Source: Candidatus Aminicenantota bacterium
GTDB lineage: Bacteria > Acidobacteriota > Aminicenantia > JAMOAD01
DNA: 32,763 bases
Direction of reading: 5' to 3'
Assembly (NCBI GenBank): GCA_027067555.1
Contig: JAMOVU010000115.1
Span: forward strand, 1 to 32,763
The position numbers and the translations under genes were made by a program. The notes beneath the pieces are model-generated. The model was given only the letters and a program-made list of their open reading frames with translations. It made no database searches and was not told the origin of the DNA. Below, in pieces: positions 15,505 through 23,815 of this stretch. The stretch's first letter is position 1. The number at the start of each line of letters is the position of its first letter.

Positions 15505-16267
15505 AATTTTTCTCCAGAAGATAAAATACTCTTTCCTTATTTTTTGTAAAAACTATGTCAATTGCAACATATCCATTTTCAAAAGCTTTTAAAAACTCCT
15601 CCCTCGTTTTATACCTCCACTCCAGAGCTTTTTTCAAATCGTTTTTTTTAAGTTTTCTTATATCAGCTGGTATTTCAATATAAATTATATCAGAGGAAAA
15701 ATCCGGAGCAGGAGGGGCTTTTTCCAAAAACACAGGAGGAATCTTTTTTTTCATTCTCTCTTTAACCCTCTCCGAATTAAGCTCCCAATGGGCGACCATT
15801 CTGTCAGTGGGAAGACCTTTATGAAGTCCACTCTCGCCAACTCCGTATATGTTCAGCTCATACTCAAAGCCTACAGCACCAAGTCTGTGAAGATTAAAAT
15901 AAGAATTTAAAGATTCAAGAGGATCAAATGTCCACTTAATAAAAGAGTAACCCATTTTCAAAGCTTCCTCCCTTTGAGCCTTTTTAATCAGATAACCGAA
16001 ACCTTTCCCCTGATATTCCTTTCTTACAGCAGCCATGTGAGAATAGAGAAAAAGTTTTCCTTTCCACTTTGCCAAAATTGCATAGGAAAATCCAATAAGC
16101 TTTCCATCAACAAAAAGTCCCATAACCAAGCCACCGTATTTTTGAACTCTTGTCATCAATTGATGGGGCTCAAGATCAAGCTCTGAAAAACCCCAGGCAC
16201 TTTTTTGAATCCAGGGAATCTCTTTGTAATCCTCTACCTTGGTTATCTTTTTAATTTCAATCTTCAT
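15488..16267 (-). CDS. COG3375 GNAT acyltransferase (candidate amino acid N-succinyltransferase)
   Basis: 259 residues, GNAT fold of the COG3375 type. Visible: WIQKSAWGFSELDLEPHQLM at the front, LYSHMAAVRKEYQGKGFGYLIKKAQR with the acyl-CoA pyrophosphate loop (QGKGFG, near 88-93), and the signature KWTFDPLESLNSYFNLHRLGAVG (about 110-132). Genes of this family commonly sit beside NSAR/MenC2 genes, where they are thought to succinylate D-amino acids from succinyl-CoA. Start and stop fit: ATGA overlap with the M20 gene upstream, 17-nt overlap with the racemase downstream. The acyl donor and amino acid range are inferred, not seen. Confidence 0.85.
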   Translation of the reverse strand: MKIEIKKITKVEDYKEIPWIQKSAWGFSELDLEPHQLMTRVQKYGGLVMGLFVDGKLIGFSYAILAKWKGKLFLYSHMAAVRKEYQGKGFGYLIKKAQREEALKMGYSFIKWTFDPLESLNSYFNLHRLGAVGFEYELNIYGVGESGLHKGLPTDRMVAHWELNSERVKERMKKKIPPVFLEKAPPAPDFSSDIIYIEIPADIRKLKKNDLKKALEWRYKTREEFLKAFENGYVAIDIVFTKNKERVFYLLEKNYDYKK

Positions 16268-17385
16268 ATTCTTTCTATTAATTTTGACATTAAATATGCT
16301 CTGAATGGGAAATCATCTATTATTATATATTCATTTACTGAATGGGCACCTGCTCCCTTTATTCCAAGTCCGTCAATTACAGGAACTCCATTGTAAGAAA
16401 GGGAAGAGCCATCGGAAGCTCCTCCGCTTGAGCATTCGGGAAGCTCATAACCTACTTCATCAGCTATTTGCCTAGCAATATTGTAGAGCTTCTTATTTTT
16501 TTCATCGTATTCAAGTGCAGGATGCTCAAATGAAAGTTCCGAATCAATTTTAGCTCCTCTTATCTCTGACATTCCTTCAATTTTCTTTAGAACTCTTTTT
16601 ATCTTATCATTGCTAAAACTTCTGACTTCCCCTTTTAATTCACTAAAGGGAGAAACAACATTTTTTCTAACACCTCCGGAGACTATCCCCGGATTAAAGC
16701 TTACATCTCCCTCTTTTTTTACAATATCATCTATCTTTAAAATTAACTCCGCAAGAGCTCTGTTTGCATCTATGCCTTTTTCAGGCTCTATACCGCTATG
16801 AGCTGCTTTTCCTGTAATTTTTATTTCCATTCTCCCTATTGCCTTTCGTCTGACTTTAACTCCTCCGTCAGGGCAGCTTGGCTCTGGAATAAGAACAGCC
16901 TTAGCATCTTTTGAATTTTCGTAAATTATCCCCTTGGAATATTTGCTACCGCTCTCCTCATCGGGATTAAATATTATCCTCAGAGATTTTTTAATATTAA
17001 AAGCACCCTGAAAAACAGATTTAAGGACAAAGTAAAAAAGGGCTATGCCGGTTTTCATGTCATAGGCACCATTTCCGTAAAGCAAACCATCCTTAACTTC
17101 AACTGAGGGGTTTTCATCTTTTACCCTAACAGTATCAACATGGGAAAGAAGTATAATTTTATCTCCAAATTGAGTAAAAAAATCAAAAATAAGAATATCT
17201 CCGACAGGTGTCATTCTTCTTTCCACAGAGTCAGGTCTGAAAGCCTGAAACAAATTCTGAAGATAATCCAAAAACCTGTTTATATTATCTCTTTCACCAT
17301 TGTAAGATCTATACCTTACAAGAGTGCTTATAAGCTCAACAAATTCATCTTTCTGTTTTTCAAAAAATTCTAATAGCTCATTCAT
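16264..17385 (-). CDS. M20 family metallohydrolase (candidate N-succinylamino acid desuccinylase)
   Basis: 373 residues, M20/carboxypeptidase G2-like two-domain enzyme using a dizinc centre. Motifs: LSHVDTV (H82, D84 catalytic), GNGAYDMKTG (D109, bridging), NPDEESGS (E143/E144, base), a dimerisation domain with GKAAHSGIEPEKGIDA, and the C-terminal GGASDGS and GAHSVNE with the last histidine ligand. Such enzymes remove acyl groups from N-acyl-L-amino acids or cleave C-terminal glutamate. Between a COG3375 acyltransferase and a YghO-like gene and in one operon with the racemase, it is the natural L-specific desuccinylase. ATGA overlaps on both sides show tight coupling. Peptidase activity on peptides remains an alternative. 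Confidence 0.86.
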   Translation of the reverse strand: MNELLEFFEKQKDEFVELISTLVRYRSYNGERDNINRFLDYLQNLFQAFRPDSVERRMTPVGDILIFDFFTQFGDKIILLSHVDTVRVKDENPSVEVKDGLLYGNGAYDMKTGIALFYFVLKSVFQGAFNIKKSLRIIFNPDEESGSKYSKGIIYENSKDAKAVLIPEPSCPDGGVKVRRKAIGRMEIKITGKAAHSGIEPEKGIDANRALAELILKIDDIVKKEGDVSFNPGIVSGGVRKNVVSPFSELKGEVRSFSNDKIKRVLKKIEGMSEIRGAKIDSELSFEHPALEYDEKNKKLYNIARQIADEVGYELPECSSGGASDGSSLSYNGVPVIDGLGIKGAGAHSVNEYIIIDDFPFRAYLMSKLIERI

Positions 17386-18515
17386 TTCCCTATTCTTTTC
17401 TTAAAAATTCTTCTTCTCTTATGCTGGCGAGGATTAAAGTATTTCCATTCTCCCTGAATTTTCTTGTTTGTTTCAAGCTCAGGATTTGACTCAGCTACCT
17501 TAAACCCCATTTTTTGAGCAGTCTGGAAAATATCCAAAACCATTAAAAGATCCACTCCTTTTCCTCTGTACTCTTTTTTAACACCAGCAAGGTAAAAATC
17601 CAATATTTCATAGGTTTTCAAAGCTTTTAGTATATGAATAAAGCCAAATGGAAAAAGTTTTCCCTTCGCCTTTTGAAAGCCTCTTGAAAGAGATGGCATT
17701 GTTATCATAAAACCAATCATTTCATCCTTTTCATTAACCACAGCTTTAACCAAATCCTTGTGAACAAACGGCAAATATTTTTTCATATAATACTCTTTTT
17801 GTCTTTCTGTTAATGGAGTTGTTCCGTAAAGCTCCTCATATGCTTCATCAAGAAGGTCAAAAAGCTCTTTTCCTCTCTTTTTGGCTTCCGCTTTGCTTTT
17901 GAATTTTAAGACTCTAAAATTGTACCTTTTCTTTATCCATTCTGCCGTTTTTAAAAGCTTTTCAGGGAATTTCCATCCTTCCGGAGGTTTGGTTTGAAAT
18001 TCCACATAATCTATCTCCTTTTCAAAACCGTATTTTTCAAGATGCACTTTGTAATAGGGATGATTATAAATGGTTACTATTGTTGCAAGCTCATCAAAAC
18101 CCTCAATTAATAGACCTTCAGGATCAAGATCTGTAAACCCCTGAGGCCCTGTGATTGTTTCCATTCCAAGCTCTTTAGCCCATTCTTCCACTTTATTAAA
18201 AAGAGCTTTTGTCACCTCATAATCATCTATCACATCAAACCATCCAAATCTCAAATTTCTTTCATCGAATTTCTCATTGGCAGCTTTATTTAAAATCGCA
18301 GCAACTCTACCAACTATTTCTCCATCTCTATAAGCAAGAAATAGCCTTGAGTCACAGAATTCATAAGCAGGGTTTTTCTTTTTTGAAAGGGTATCAATTT
18401 CATCCATTATTAGTGGAGGAACATAATTTTCATTCCCCTTGTAAAGCTCCATGGGGAATTTGATAAAATTTTTTAAATCTTTTTTTGTTTTTACTTCCGA
18501 AACCTCAATACTCAT
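17382..18515 (-). CDS. YghO-like GNAT-fold N-acyltransferase family protein
   Basis: 377 residues, resembling the YghO-type proteins annotated as GNAT N-acetyltransferases of unknown substrate. Visible: ELYKGNENYVPPLIMDE (about 23-39), the YEFCDSRLFLAYRDGEIVGRVAAI strand pair, TGPQGFTDLDPEGLLIEGF, and in the C-terminal half FYLAGVKKEYRGKGVDLLM, which resembles an acyl-CoA binding loop, ending in ETNKKIQGEWKYF and a very basic tail (RRRIFKKRIGK). TGGAGGG lies before ATG 18515. It sits between the mannose guanylyltransferase and the M20 gene, overlapping the latter by 4 nt. Whether it belongs to the amino acid or the envelope part of the operon is open. Confidence 0.72.
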   Translation of the reverse strand: MSIEVSEVKTKKDLKNFIKFPMELYKGNENYVPPLIMDEIDTLSKKKNPAYEFCDSRLFLAYRDGEIVGRVAAILNKAANEKFDERNLRFGWFDVIDDYEVTKALFNKVEEWAKELGMETITGPQGFTDLDPEGLLIEGFDELATIVTIYNHPYYKVHLEKYGFEKEIDYVEFQTKPPEGWKFPEKLLKTAEWIKKRYNFRVLKFKSKAEAKKRGKELFDLLDEAYEELYGTTPLTERQKEYYMKKYLPFVHKDLVKAVVNEKDEMIGFMITMPSLSRGFQKAKGKLFPFGFIHILKALKTYEILDFYLAGVKKEYRGKGVDLLMVLDIFQTAQKMGFKVAESNPELETNKKIQGEWKYFNPRQHKRRRIFKKRIGK

Positions 18516-18530
18516 CTTCCCTCCAAAAAT

Positions 18531-19568
18531 CTATTTTTCAAAAAATTCATATGCCTCTTTTACTAACTGTGATTTGTTTATATCCCCAACTAAAATTTTG
18601 TTCTTATTAACTATCACAAATACATTATCAAGACCAATTATTGCAACAGAGCTTTCCTTAGAGTGAATAAAACTATTGTTTGAATTAACAAAAAGTCCAT
18701 TTCCCTTTAAAACATTTCCATTCTCCCCTTTTTCCAAAAGATCATATAGAGACTTGAAAGAACCAACATCAGACCATCTGAAATCACCTTCAACCAGGAG
18801 AATTTCCTTACTCTTTTCAAGAAGAGCATAGTCAATGGATTCAGCCTTAATCTCGGAAAAAACCTTTTCTATATCTTCCCCTTTACGCATTCTCTCGTAA
18901 AACTCAGAAAAATAGGGAGAATATCTTTTCAAATTATCTCTAAAAACCCTACCTTTCCATATAAACATCCCGGAATTCCAGAAAAAATTACCTGATTTGA
19001 GATAGCTAAGAGCGGTCTTATAATCAGGTTTTTCCTTAAAAGAAAGAACTTTAAAATATCTTTTTTCATTTTCAAGAACCAAAGGCTCCTTTTCAGTCTC
19101 TATATAGCCATAACCGGTATCAGGAGAAGTTGGGATTATACCAAATGTAATTAATTTTTCCTCAGTGTTTGCAAGTTCAAAAGCAAGGGAAAGTCTTTCA
19201 GAAAATTTCCTTTCATCCGCTATAAAGTGGTCCGATGGGAAAATTCCAAAAATAGTTTCCTCATCTTCCCTTTCAAAAAGTGAAATAGCCCAGAGTATTG
19301 AAGGAGCTGTGTTTTTTGGTTGCGGCTCTGAAAGTATCTGCTCTTCCGGAAAATCCTTTAAAAAAGATGAAAGTTTTTTCCCCAACTCTTTATTCGTTAC
19401 AATAAAAATCTCATCTTTTGCAAAAAAATCTTTTAATCTTTCAATAGTCTCCTCTATCAGAGACTTTTCACTGAACACTGAAATAAGCTGTTTTGGTGTT
19501 CCCTTTTCACTAAGAGGCCAGAATCTTTTACCGGAGCCTCCAGCAAGAATAAGAGCTATCTTTTTCAT
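18531..19568 (-). CDS. manC: mannose-1-phosphate guanylyltransferase
   Basis: 345 residues, the single-domain form that makes GDP-mannose from GTP and mannose 1-phosphate. Nucleotidyltransferase motifs: LAGGSGKRFWPLS followed by PKQL (7-27), EPQPKNTAPS (81-90), FPSDHFI, the FKEKPD block, GNFFWNSGMFIW, and DFRWSDVGS near residue 263. The C-terminal isomerase domain of bifunctional ManC/AlgA enzymes is missing, as in many bacteria. GAGGAG 6 nt from the ATG. It follows uppP by 9 nt in an operon whose first gene makes mannose 1-phosphate, so the two act in sequence for glycan or envelope sugar synthesis. Confidence 0.92.
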   Translation of the reverse strand: MKKIALILAGGSGKRFWPLSEKGTPKQLISVFSEKSLIEETIERLKDFFAKDEIFIVTNKELGKKLSSFLKDFPEEQILSEPQPKNTAPSILWAISLFEREDEETIFGIFPSDHFIADERKFSERLSLAFELANTEEKLITFGIIPTSPDTGYGYIETEKEPLVLENEKRYFKVLSFKEKPDYKTALSYLKSGNFFWNSGMFIWKGRVFRDNLKRYSPYFSEFYERMRKGEDIEKVFSEIKAESIDYALLEKSKEILLVEGDFRWSDVGSFKSLYDLLEKGENGNVLKGNGLFVNSNNSFIHSKESSVAIIGLDNVFVIVNKNKILVGDINKSQLVKEAYEFFEK

Positions 19569-19577
19569 TTTTTCTCC

Positions 19578-20366
19578 TCAAAAGATAAAGTATAGGAAAG
19601 ATAATAGTGAAATTATAATACAATAAATTCCAAAAATATAAAACCTTTTATTTTTTATTATTTTAATTAGATAACCAATTGCCAAAAGACCGGTAATAAA
19701 TGATACTACAAACCCCAAAAGCAGCAAATAAAAATTGGTATTTTCAAAGCTTTTTGGAATCTCCAAAATTATGGCACCTATCATAGCAGGTAAAAATGCA
19801 ATAAAGGAAAACTCAGCTGACTCCTCTTTATCCCAACCTAAAAAAAGTGCTGTTGAAATAGTTGAGCCGGATCTTGAGATACCTGGTATTATCGCAAAGC
19901 TTTGAGCAAGGCCTATCAAAACCGAATCTTTTAGAGTGCTTTTCTTATCCTTCAATTTTACAAATTTAGTTAAAACTAAAATAATACCTGTAAAAAGGAG
20001 TGCAAAGGAAACATATAAAGGTTTTGAGAACAATGATTCAAAAAAATCTTTAAAAGCAAATCCGAAAAACCCCGTAACAATAGTAACTATCAATATACCA
20101 AAAAGATAATCCCTCTCCTCTTTTTTGACACTCTTGTAAGAGAATAATAATTTGAAAAAATCTGCTATCAGCTTTAACACCTTTTTTCTATAATAAAATA
20201 ACACGGAAAAAAGGGTGCCAGCATGGAGAACAATCGTAAGAAGTAACTTATCCTCTTTTATTTTAAAAAGGTGTTCTAAAAGGACAAGATGGCCTGAAGA
20301 ACTTACCGGAAAAAATTCTGTTATTCCCTGAACTAAAGCAAGAATTATTGTCTTAAATATCTCCAA
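19578..20366 (-). CDS. uppP: undecaprenyl-diphosphatase (UppP/BacA)
   Basis: 262 residues, integral membrane phosphatase that recycles undecaprenyl pyrophosphate to the lipid carrier for peptidoglycan and other glycans. Both active-site motifs are clear: VQGITEFFPVSSSGHL (13-28) and PGISRSGSTISTALFLG (about 160-176), with about eight membrane spans. The start codon is TTG at 20366 (MEIFKT...): it gives the family's usual N-terminus, and GAGGT lies about 10 nt upstream. It is 5 nt downstream of the phosphomutase gene. The combination with GDP-mannose genes suggests an envelope-glycan operon. Confidence 0.94.
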   Translation of the reverse strand: MEIFKTIILALVQGITEFFPVSSSGHLVLLEHLFKIKEDKLLLTIVLHAGTLFSVLFYYRKKVLKLIADFFKLLFSYKSVKKEERDYLFGILIVTIVTGFFGFAFKDFFESLFSKPLYVSFALLFTGIILVLTKFVKLKDKKSTLKDSVLIGLAQSFAIIPGISRSGSTISTALFLGWDKEESAEFSFIAFLPAMIGAIILEIPKSFENTNFYLLLLGFVVSFITGLLAIGYLIKIIKNKRFYIFGIYCIIISLLSFLYFIF

Positions 20367-20371
20367 AGAAT

Positions 20372-21733
20372 TCAGACCTCTTTTTTAACAATTTTAAGGG
20401 CTTTTTCTATCTCTTCCTTTATTTTATTAAGAGCTTCTTCGCTCTTTGCTTCATAGCGAATCACTAAAATAGGCTGGGTATTAGATGCTCTTACAAGTCC
20501 CCATCCATCAGGAAATAGCACTCTAACACCATCAACATCAATTATTTTGTATTTATCCTTAAAATACTCTTTTAATCTCTCTACAATCTTAAACTTTTCT
20601 TCTTCAGTACTCTCCATATGAATTTCAGGTGTATTGTAAACTTTTGGCATCTCATCCACCCATTCGGATACCTTTTTATCATACTTTGAAATAATCTCAG
20701 CAAACCTTAAAGAGGAGTAAATAGCATCATCAAAACCGAAGTATCTATGCTTGAAAAATATGTGGCCACTCATTTCTCCGGCAAGTATTGCATTTTCCTC
20801 TTTCATTTTACTTTTTATAAAAGAATGTCCGGTTCTCCACATTATAGGCACACCACCCAATTTTTTTATTTCATCAAATAAAATTTGAGAAGCTTTCACA
20901 TCAGCAATAATTTTACCTCCTGGAACTTCCTTTAAAATATCCTGAACCATTATGTAAAGTATTTGATCTCCGAAAAGAAGTCTCCCTTTATCATCAACAA
21001 CACCAATTCTATCAGCATCTCCGTCATAACCTATCCCAAAATCAGCTCTTTCCTCCTTTACTTTTTTTATTAAATCTTCCATATATTTCGGAACAGTAGG
21101 ATCAGGATGGTGATTGGGGAAATTCCCATCAGGATCTGTATATAGCTCAATAATTTCAGCACCAAGCTTTTTAAAAATAGGTACTGACACAAACCCGCCT
21201 ACTCCGTTTCCAGCATCAATCACTATTTTTAGTTTTTTTCTAAGTTTTATGTCATTCAAAAGATACTCTTCATACTCCGGCAAAATATTATATGAAAGGA
21301 GTTCTCCTCCTTCTTCGATTCTAAATTTCTCTTTTATAATAATATCATAAAGAGCCTTTATCTGTTCTCCAAAAAGAGCACTTTCCCCTACCATTAATTT
21401 AAAACCATTGTATTCAGGTGGATTGTGAGAACCTGTGATCATAACCCCACCATCTTTTTTCTTGTAAAAAACTGCAAAATAAAAAACAGATGTCGGTACC
21501 ATAGAAAGATCTATTACCTTCAAACCAGTGGATAAAAGTCCTTTTATCAAATAATCCCTTAATTCGGGAGAATGAGTTCTTGCATCTCTTCCCACAAAAA
21601 TCTCCTTTTTCCCTTTTTCTCTTAAAACAGTCCCAAAAGCTTTTCCTATTTTTTCAACAGTTTCCGCATTCAGATCTCTACCTACAATACCTCTGATATC
21701 ATAATTTCTGAAAATATTTTTGTTGATTGACAT
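20372..21733 (-). CDS. phosphomannomutase/phosphoglucomutase
   Basis: 453 residues, alpha-D-phosphohexomutase family (AlgC/ManB). Motifs: N-terminal FRNYDIRGIVG, active-site serine loop ITGSHNPPEYNG (near 98-110), metal loop DGDADRIG (about 240-247), sugar loop GEMSGH (near 323) and phosphate-binding RASNTQP near the C-terminus. Interconverts mannose 6- and 1-phosphate and/or the glucose pair. GGAGG before ATG 21733. First gene of the operon ending at 14383; it supplies mannose 1-phosphate to the guanylyltransferase two genes on. Confidence 0.93.
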   Translation of the reverse strand: MSINKNIFRNYDIRGIVGRDLNAETVEKIGKAFGTVLREKGKKEIFVGRDARTHSPELRDYLIKGLLSTGLKVIDLSMVPTSVFYFAVFYKKKDGGVMITGSHNPPEYNGFKLMVGESALFGEQIKALYDIIIKEKFRIEEGGELLSYNILPEYEEYLLNDIKLRKKLKIVIDAGNGVGGFVSVPIFKKLGAEIIELYTDPDGNFPNHHPDPTVPKYMEDLIKKVKEERADFGIGYDGDADRIGVVDDKGRLLFGDQILYIMVQDILKEVPGGKIIADVKASQILFDEIKKLGGVPIMWRTGHSFIKSKMKEENAILAGEMSGHIFFKHRYFGFDDAIYSSLRFAEIISKYDKKVSEWVDEMPKVYNTPEIHMESTEEEKFKIVERLKEYFKDKYKIIDVDGVRVLFPDGWGLVRASNTQPILVIRYEAKSEEALNKIKEEIEKALKIVKKEV

Positions 21734-21764
21734 CTATTCCAACCTCCATTATTAAAGATAAAAA

Positions 21765-21793
21765 ATTATATCAAATAAGGTTTTCTAAGGCAA
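21765..21793 (-). promoter_or_regulatory. promoter of the phosphomutase-uppP-manC-racemase operon (with leader)
   Basis: Minus strand TTGCCT (21788-21793), 17 bp, TATAAT (21765-21770), then a leader of about 25-30 nt with GGAGG before ATG 21733. Back-to-back with the cheW promoter. Confidence 0.75.
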
Positions 21794-21816
21794 TTAAGTA
21801 CGACAGGAAAAACATA

Positions 21817-21845
21817 TTGACGGATGATATTTTTTATGTTAAAAA
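21817..21845 (+). promoter_or_regulatory. probable promoter of cheW
   Basis: TTGACG (21817-21822), 17 bp, TAAAAA (21840-21845, weak -10), then about 25 nt of leader with GGAGGT (21867-21872). A small palindrome TAAGT-GT-ACTTA (21848-21859) lies at the expected start of transcription. Confidence 0.5.
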
Positions 21846-21876
21846 ATTAAGTGTACTTACCAAAAAGGAGGTAAAG

Positions 21877-22356
21877 ATGGAGAAAAAAAATGAAAACACA
21901 GAAAATAAAATAAAGCAAGTCGTAGGATTTAAAATCGGAAATGAAGAGTATGTAATTGATATTCTGAAAGTTCAGGAAATAATAAAACCTGTGGATATCA
22001 CCCCCATCCCCGACTCTCCAGACTTTATCGAAGGGGTTATAAACTTAAGAGGAATGGTAATTCCGATTGTATCATTGAGAAAAAGATTCAACTTTGAAGA
22101 GCTGAAAGACAATAAAGATACGAAAATAATTGTTACAAAAATAGACAATCATTTCATAGGCTTTTTGGTAGATAGTGTAACAGAAGTTTTAAGAATACCT
22201 ACAAAGCTAATTGAACAAACCCCACCTCTTGTGAGTAAAATCGGCTCAGAGTTTTTAGCAGGAGTTGGAAAGCTTGAGGATAGATTGGTAATTTTCATAG
22301 ATATTGATAAAATCTTATCTGCTGAAGAAAAAGAGGTAATAGAAAAAGCTTTATAA
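21877..22356 (+). CDS. cheW: CheW-type chemotaxis coupling protein
   Basis: 159 residues. CheW links receptors to the CheA kinase. Family features: VVGFKIGNEEYVIDILKVQEI near the N-terminus, ITPIPDSPDFIEGVINLRGMVIPIVSLRKRF (the NLRG..IP..L core), the TKIDNHFIGFLVDSVTEVLRI strand pair and the LAGVGKLEDRLVIFIDIDKIL end. The frame is open upstream to 21727 but the start is ATG 21877, preceded by AAAAAGGAGGT at 5 nt; the promoter also lies inside the longer frame. No cheA or receptor genes are in the window, so its partner is unknown. It is a single gene; its stop abuts the convergent plsC stop in a TTATAA. Confidence 0.92.
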   Translation: MEKKNENTENKIKQVVGFKIGNEEYVIDILKVQEIIKPVDITPIPDSPDFIEGVINLRGMVIPIVSLRKRFNFEELKDNKDTKIIVTKIDNHFIGFLVDSVTEVLRIPTKLIEQTPPLVSKIGSEFLAGVGKLEDRLVIFIDIDKILSAEEKEVIEKAL

Positions 22357-23109
22357 ACTTTCTTCTTCTATCTTTTTATACAAATTATAAGCAAGGTCCC
22401 TTAATTCCTTATCGCTTTTGTTTTTTACCACTTCCTCAGAAATTGGCGGTAAAAATTCTATTTGCAGTTTAGAAGGATAAATTAATTTCCTTCCTTTGGG
22501 CATAGCATAATAGAACCCTCTGAAATAAACCGGTAAGATAGGAAGATTATGCTCTTTAGCCAAAACAAATGCTCCCCTTTTGAATCTTTTTATTTTTCCA
22601 TCTCTACTTCTTGTTCCCTCCGGGAAAATACCTATACTATCACTTTTTTCTTCTTTTATTATATTTATTGCTCTTCTTACAGATTCTTCAGCTTTTCTCG
22701 GATTATCCCTGTCAACAGAGATATATTTTGATACTTTAAATGCCCAGGAAATTATAGGAACCTTGTCCACTCCAGATTTGTAAAAAAATCTCAATGTGCC
22801 CGGTACAACACTAAATAAAATTACAGGATCAAGAAAACTTGTGTGATTGCCAATTACAATCCACTGTCTATCTTTGAATAGTTTTTTATCAAAATTTTTA
22901 AGTTCCAGTTTTAACCCAAGAACAAACATAAGTGTTTTTATTGCAAATCTTACATAATTGCTCAGTAGTGGTTGCCATCTTGTAATATAAACAATTAAAA
23001 TAGGGATAATAGCAAAGATAGCAAATATTATTAACAAAAAGAGTGCTATTATGTTTCTCAAATAAATTAAAACTTTATCTATTAAACTTAATTGCAAGTC
23101 CTGTGACAT
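22351..23109 (-). CDS. plsC: 1-acyl-sn-glycerol-3-phosphate acyltransferase (PlsC family)
   Basis: 252 residues with an N-terminal membrane segment (ALFLLIIFAIFAIIPILIVY) and the lysophospholipid acyltransferase domain: GNHTSFLD (the HX4D catalytic block, near 84-91), RFFYKSGVDKVP, ISVDRDN and FPEGTRSRDG (near 164-173). It acylates lysophosphatidic acid to phosphatidic acid at the inner membrane. The start ATG 23109 lies inside the PP2C gene (35-nt overlap); a GGGAG about 9 nt upstream supports it and no later Met would keep the membrane segment. Last gene of the long minus cluster, ending against cheW with a 6-nt overlap. Confidence 0.9.
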   Translation of the reverse strand: MSQDLQLSLIDKVLIYLRNIIALFLLIIFAIFAIIPILIVYITRWQPLLSNYVRFAIKTLMFVLGLKLELKNFDKKLFKDRQWIVIGNHTSFLDPVILFSVVPGTLRFFYKSGVDKVPIISWAFKVSKYISVDRDNPRKAEESVRRAINIIKEEKSDSIGIFPEGTRSRDGKIKRFKRGAFVLAKEHNLPILPVYFRGFYYAMPKGRKLIYPSKLQIEFLPPISEEVVKNKSDKELRDLAYNLYKKIEEESL

Positions 23110-23815
23110 TATCTCTACTCCCTCTTAAAAGAGCTTCATTTACAAGATACTTCAAAGCATCCTTCAACCTGTAGCTTTTAAAAACTTTAACTATTTCATT
23201 ATTATCAAACATTGCGTGAAGACCATCGGTTGTTAAAAGAAAGATATCATCTTTTCTTGTTTCAATCTTTTTAATTCTTTGAGGTGAGATATTTAATCTT
23301 ACCCCGACAGATTGTGTTAACACATTTTTATTAGGATAAACTTCAGCCTCTTTTTTGTCTATAAGTTTCAATCTTTTTAAAGTATTAACAAGACTATGAT
23401 CTGTGGTAAGCTGCAAAATTTTACCTTCTCTTAAAAGATAAATTCTAGTATCTCCCACATGAACCAATGATGCTGTTTTATCTTTAAAAACAATTACTGA
23501 CAGAGTTGTACCGACAATAATATCTTTTTTATAATTGTTTGTCATGTTCCTTATTTGGTTGTGGGCAAAAAATAATGCCTTTTCCAAAAGTACATCTGTC
23601 TCAAATTCTTCCTTAAAATAATTTTTTCTGTAAAACTCAAGACAAAAATCAACAGCCAATTTTGAAGCAAGATCTCCGTGAGAATGCCCTCCCATTCCAT
23701 CCGCAATTGCAAGGAAATAGTGACCATCACCTATCTCATAAAATCTGAAATAATCCTCATTTCTGTCCCTGTAATCTCCCTTTTCAGATTTCCCGAACCA
23801 TATAATTTTTTGCAT
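23075..23815 (-). CDS. PP2C-type protein serine/threonine phosphatase
   Basis: 246 residues, the compact bacterial PP2C (PrpC/Stp) form. Metal and active-site motifs are intact: KGDYRDRNEDY (12-22), IADGMGGHSHGDLAS (38-52), VGTTL, HVGDTRIYLL (near 119-128), LTTDGLHAMF (near 196) and SRDNVTGL near the C-terminus. It removes phosphate from Ser/Thr residues; no partner kinase lies in the window. Its start overlaps the stop of the MglA-like gene by one base (TAATG), so phosphatase, GTPase and roadblock protein are translated as a coupled set and may act on the same pathway (inference). Confidence 0.92.
   Translation of the reverse strand: MQKIIWFGKSEKGDYRDRNEDYFRFYEIGDGHYFLAIADGMGGHSHGDLASKLAVDFCLEFYRKNYFKEEFETDVLLEKALFFAHNQIRNMTNNYKKDIIVGTTLSVIVFKDKTASLVHVGDTRIYLLREGKILQLTTDHSLVNTLKRLKLIDKKEAEVYPNKNVLTQSVGVRLNISPQRIKKIETRKDDIFLLTTDGLHAMFDNNEIVKVFKSYRLKDALKYLVNEALLRGSRDNVTGLAIKFNR

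Noticed and set aside
21727-21876. Upstream in-frame extension of cheW from 21727
   Set aside because: No similarity to CheW, overlaps the divergent operon's promoter and start, and GGAGGT marks ATG 21877.
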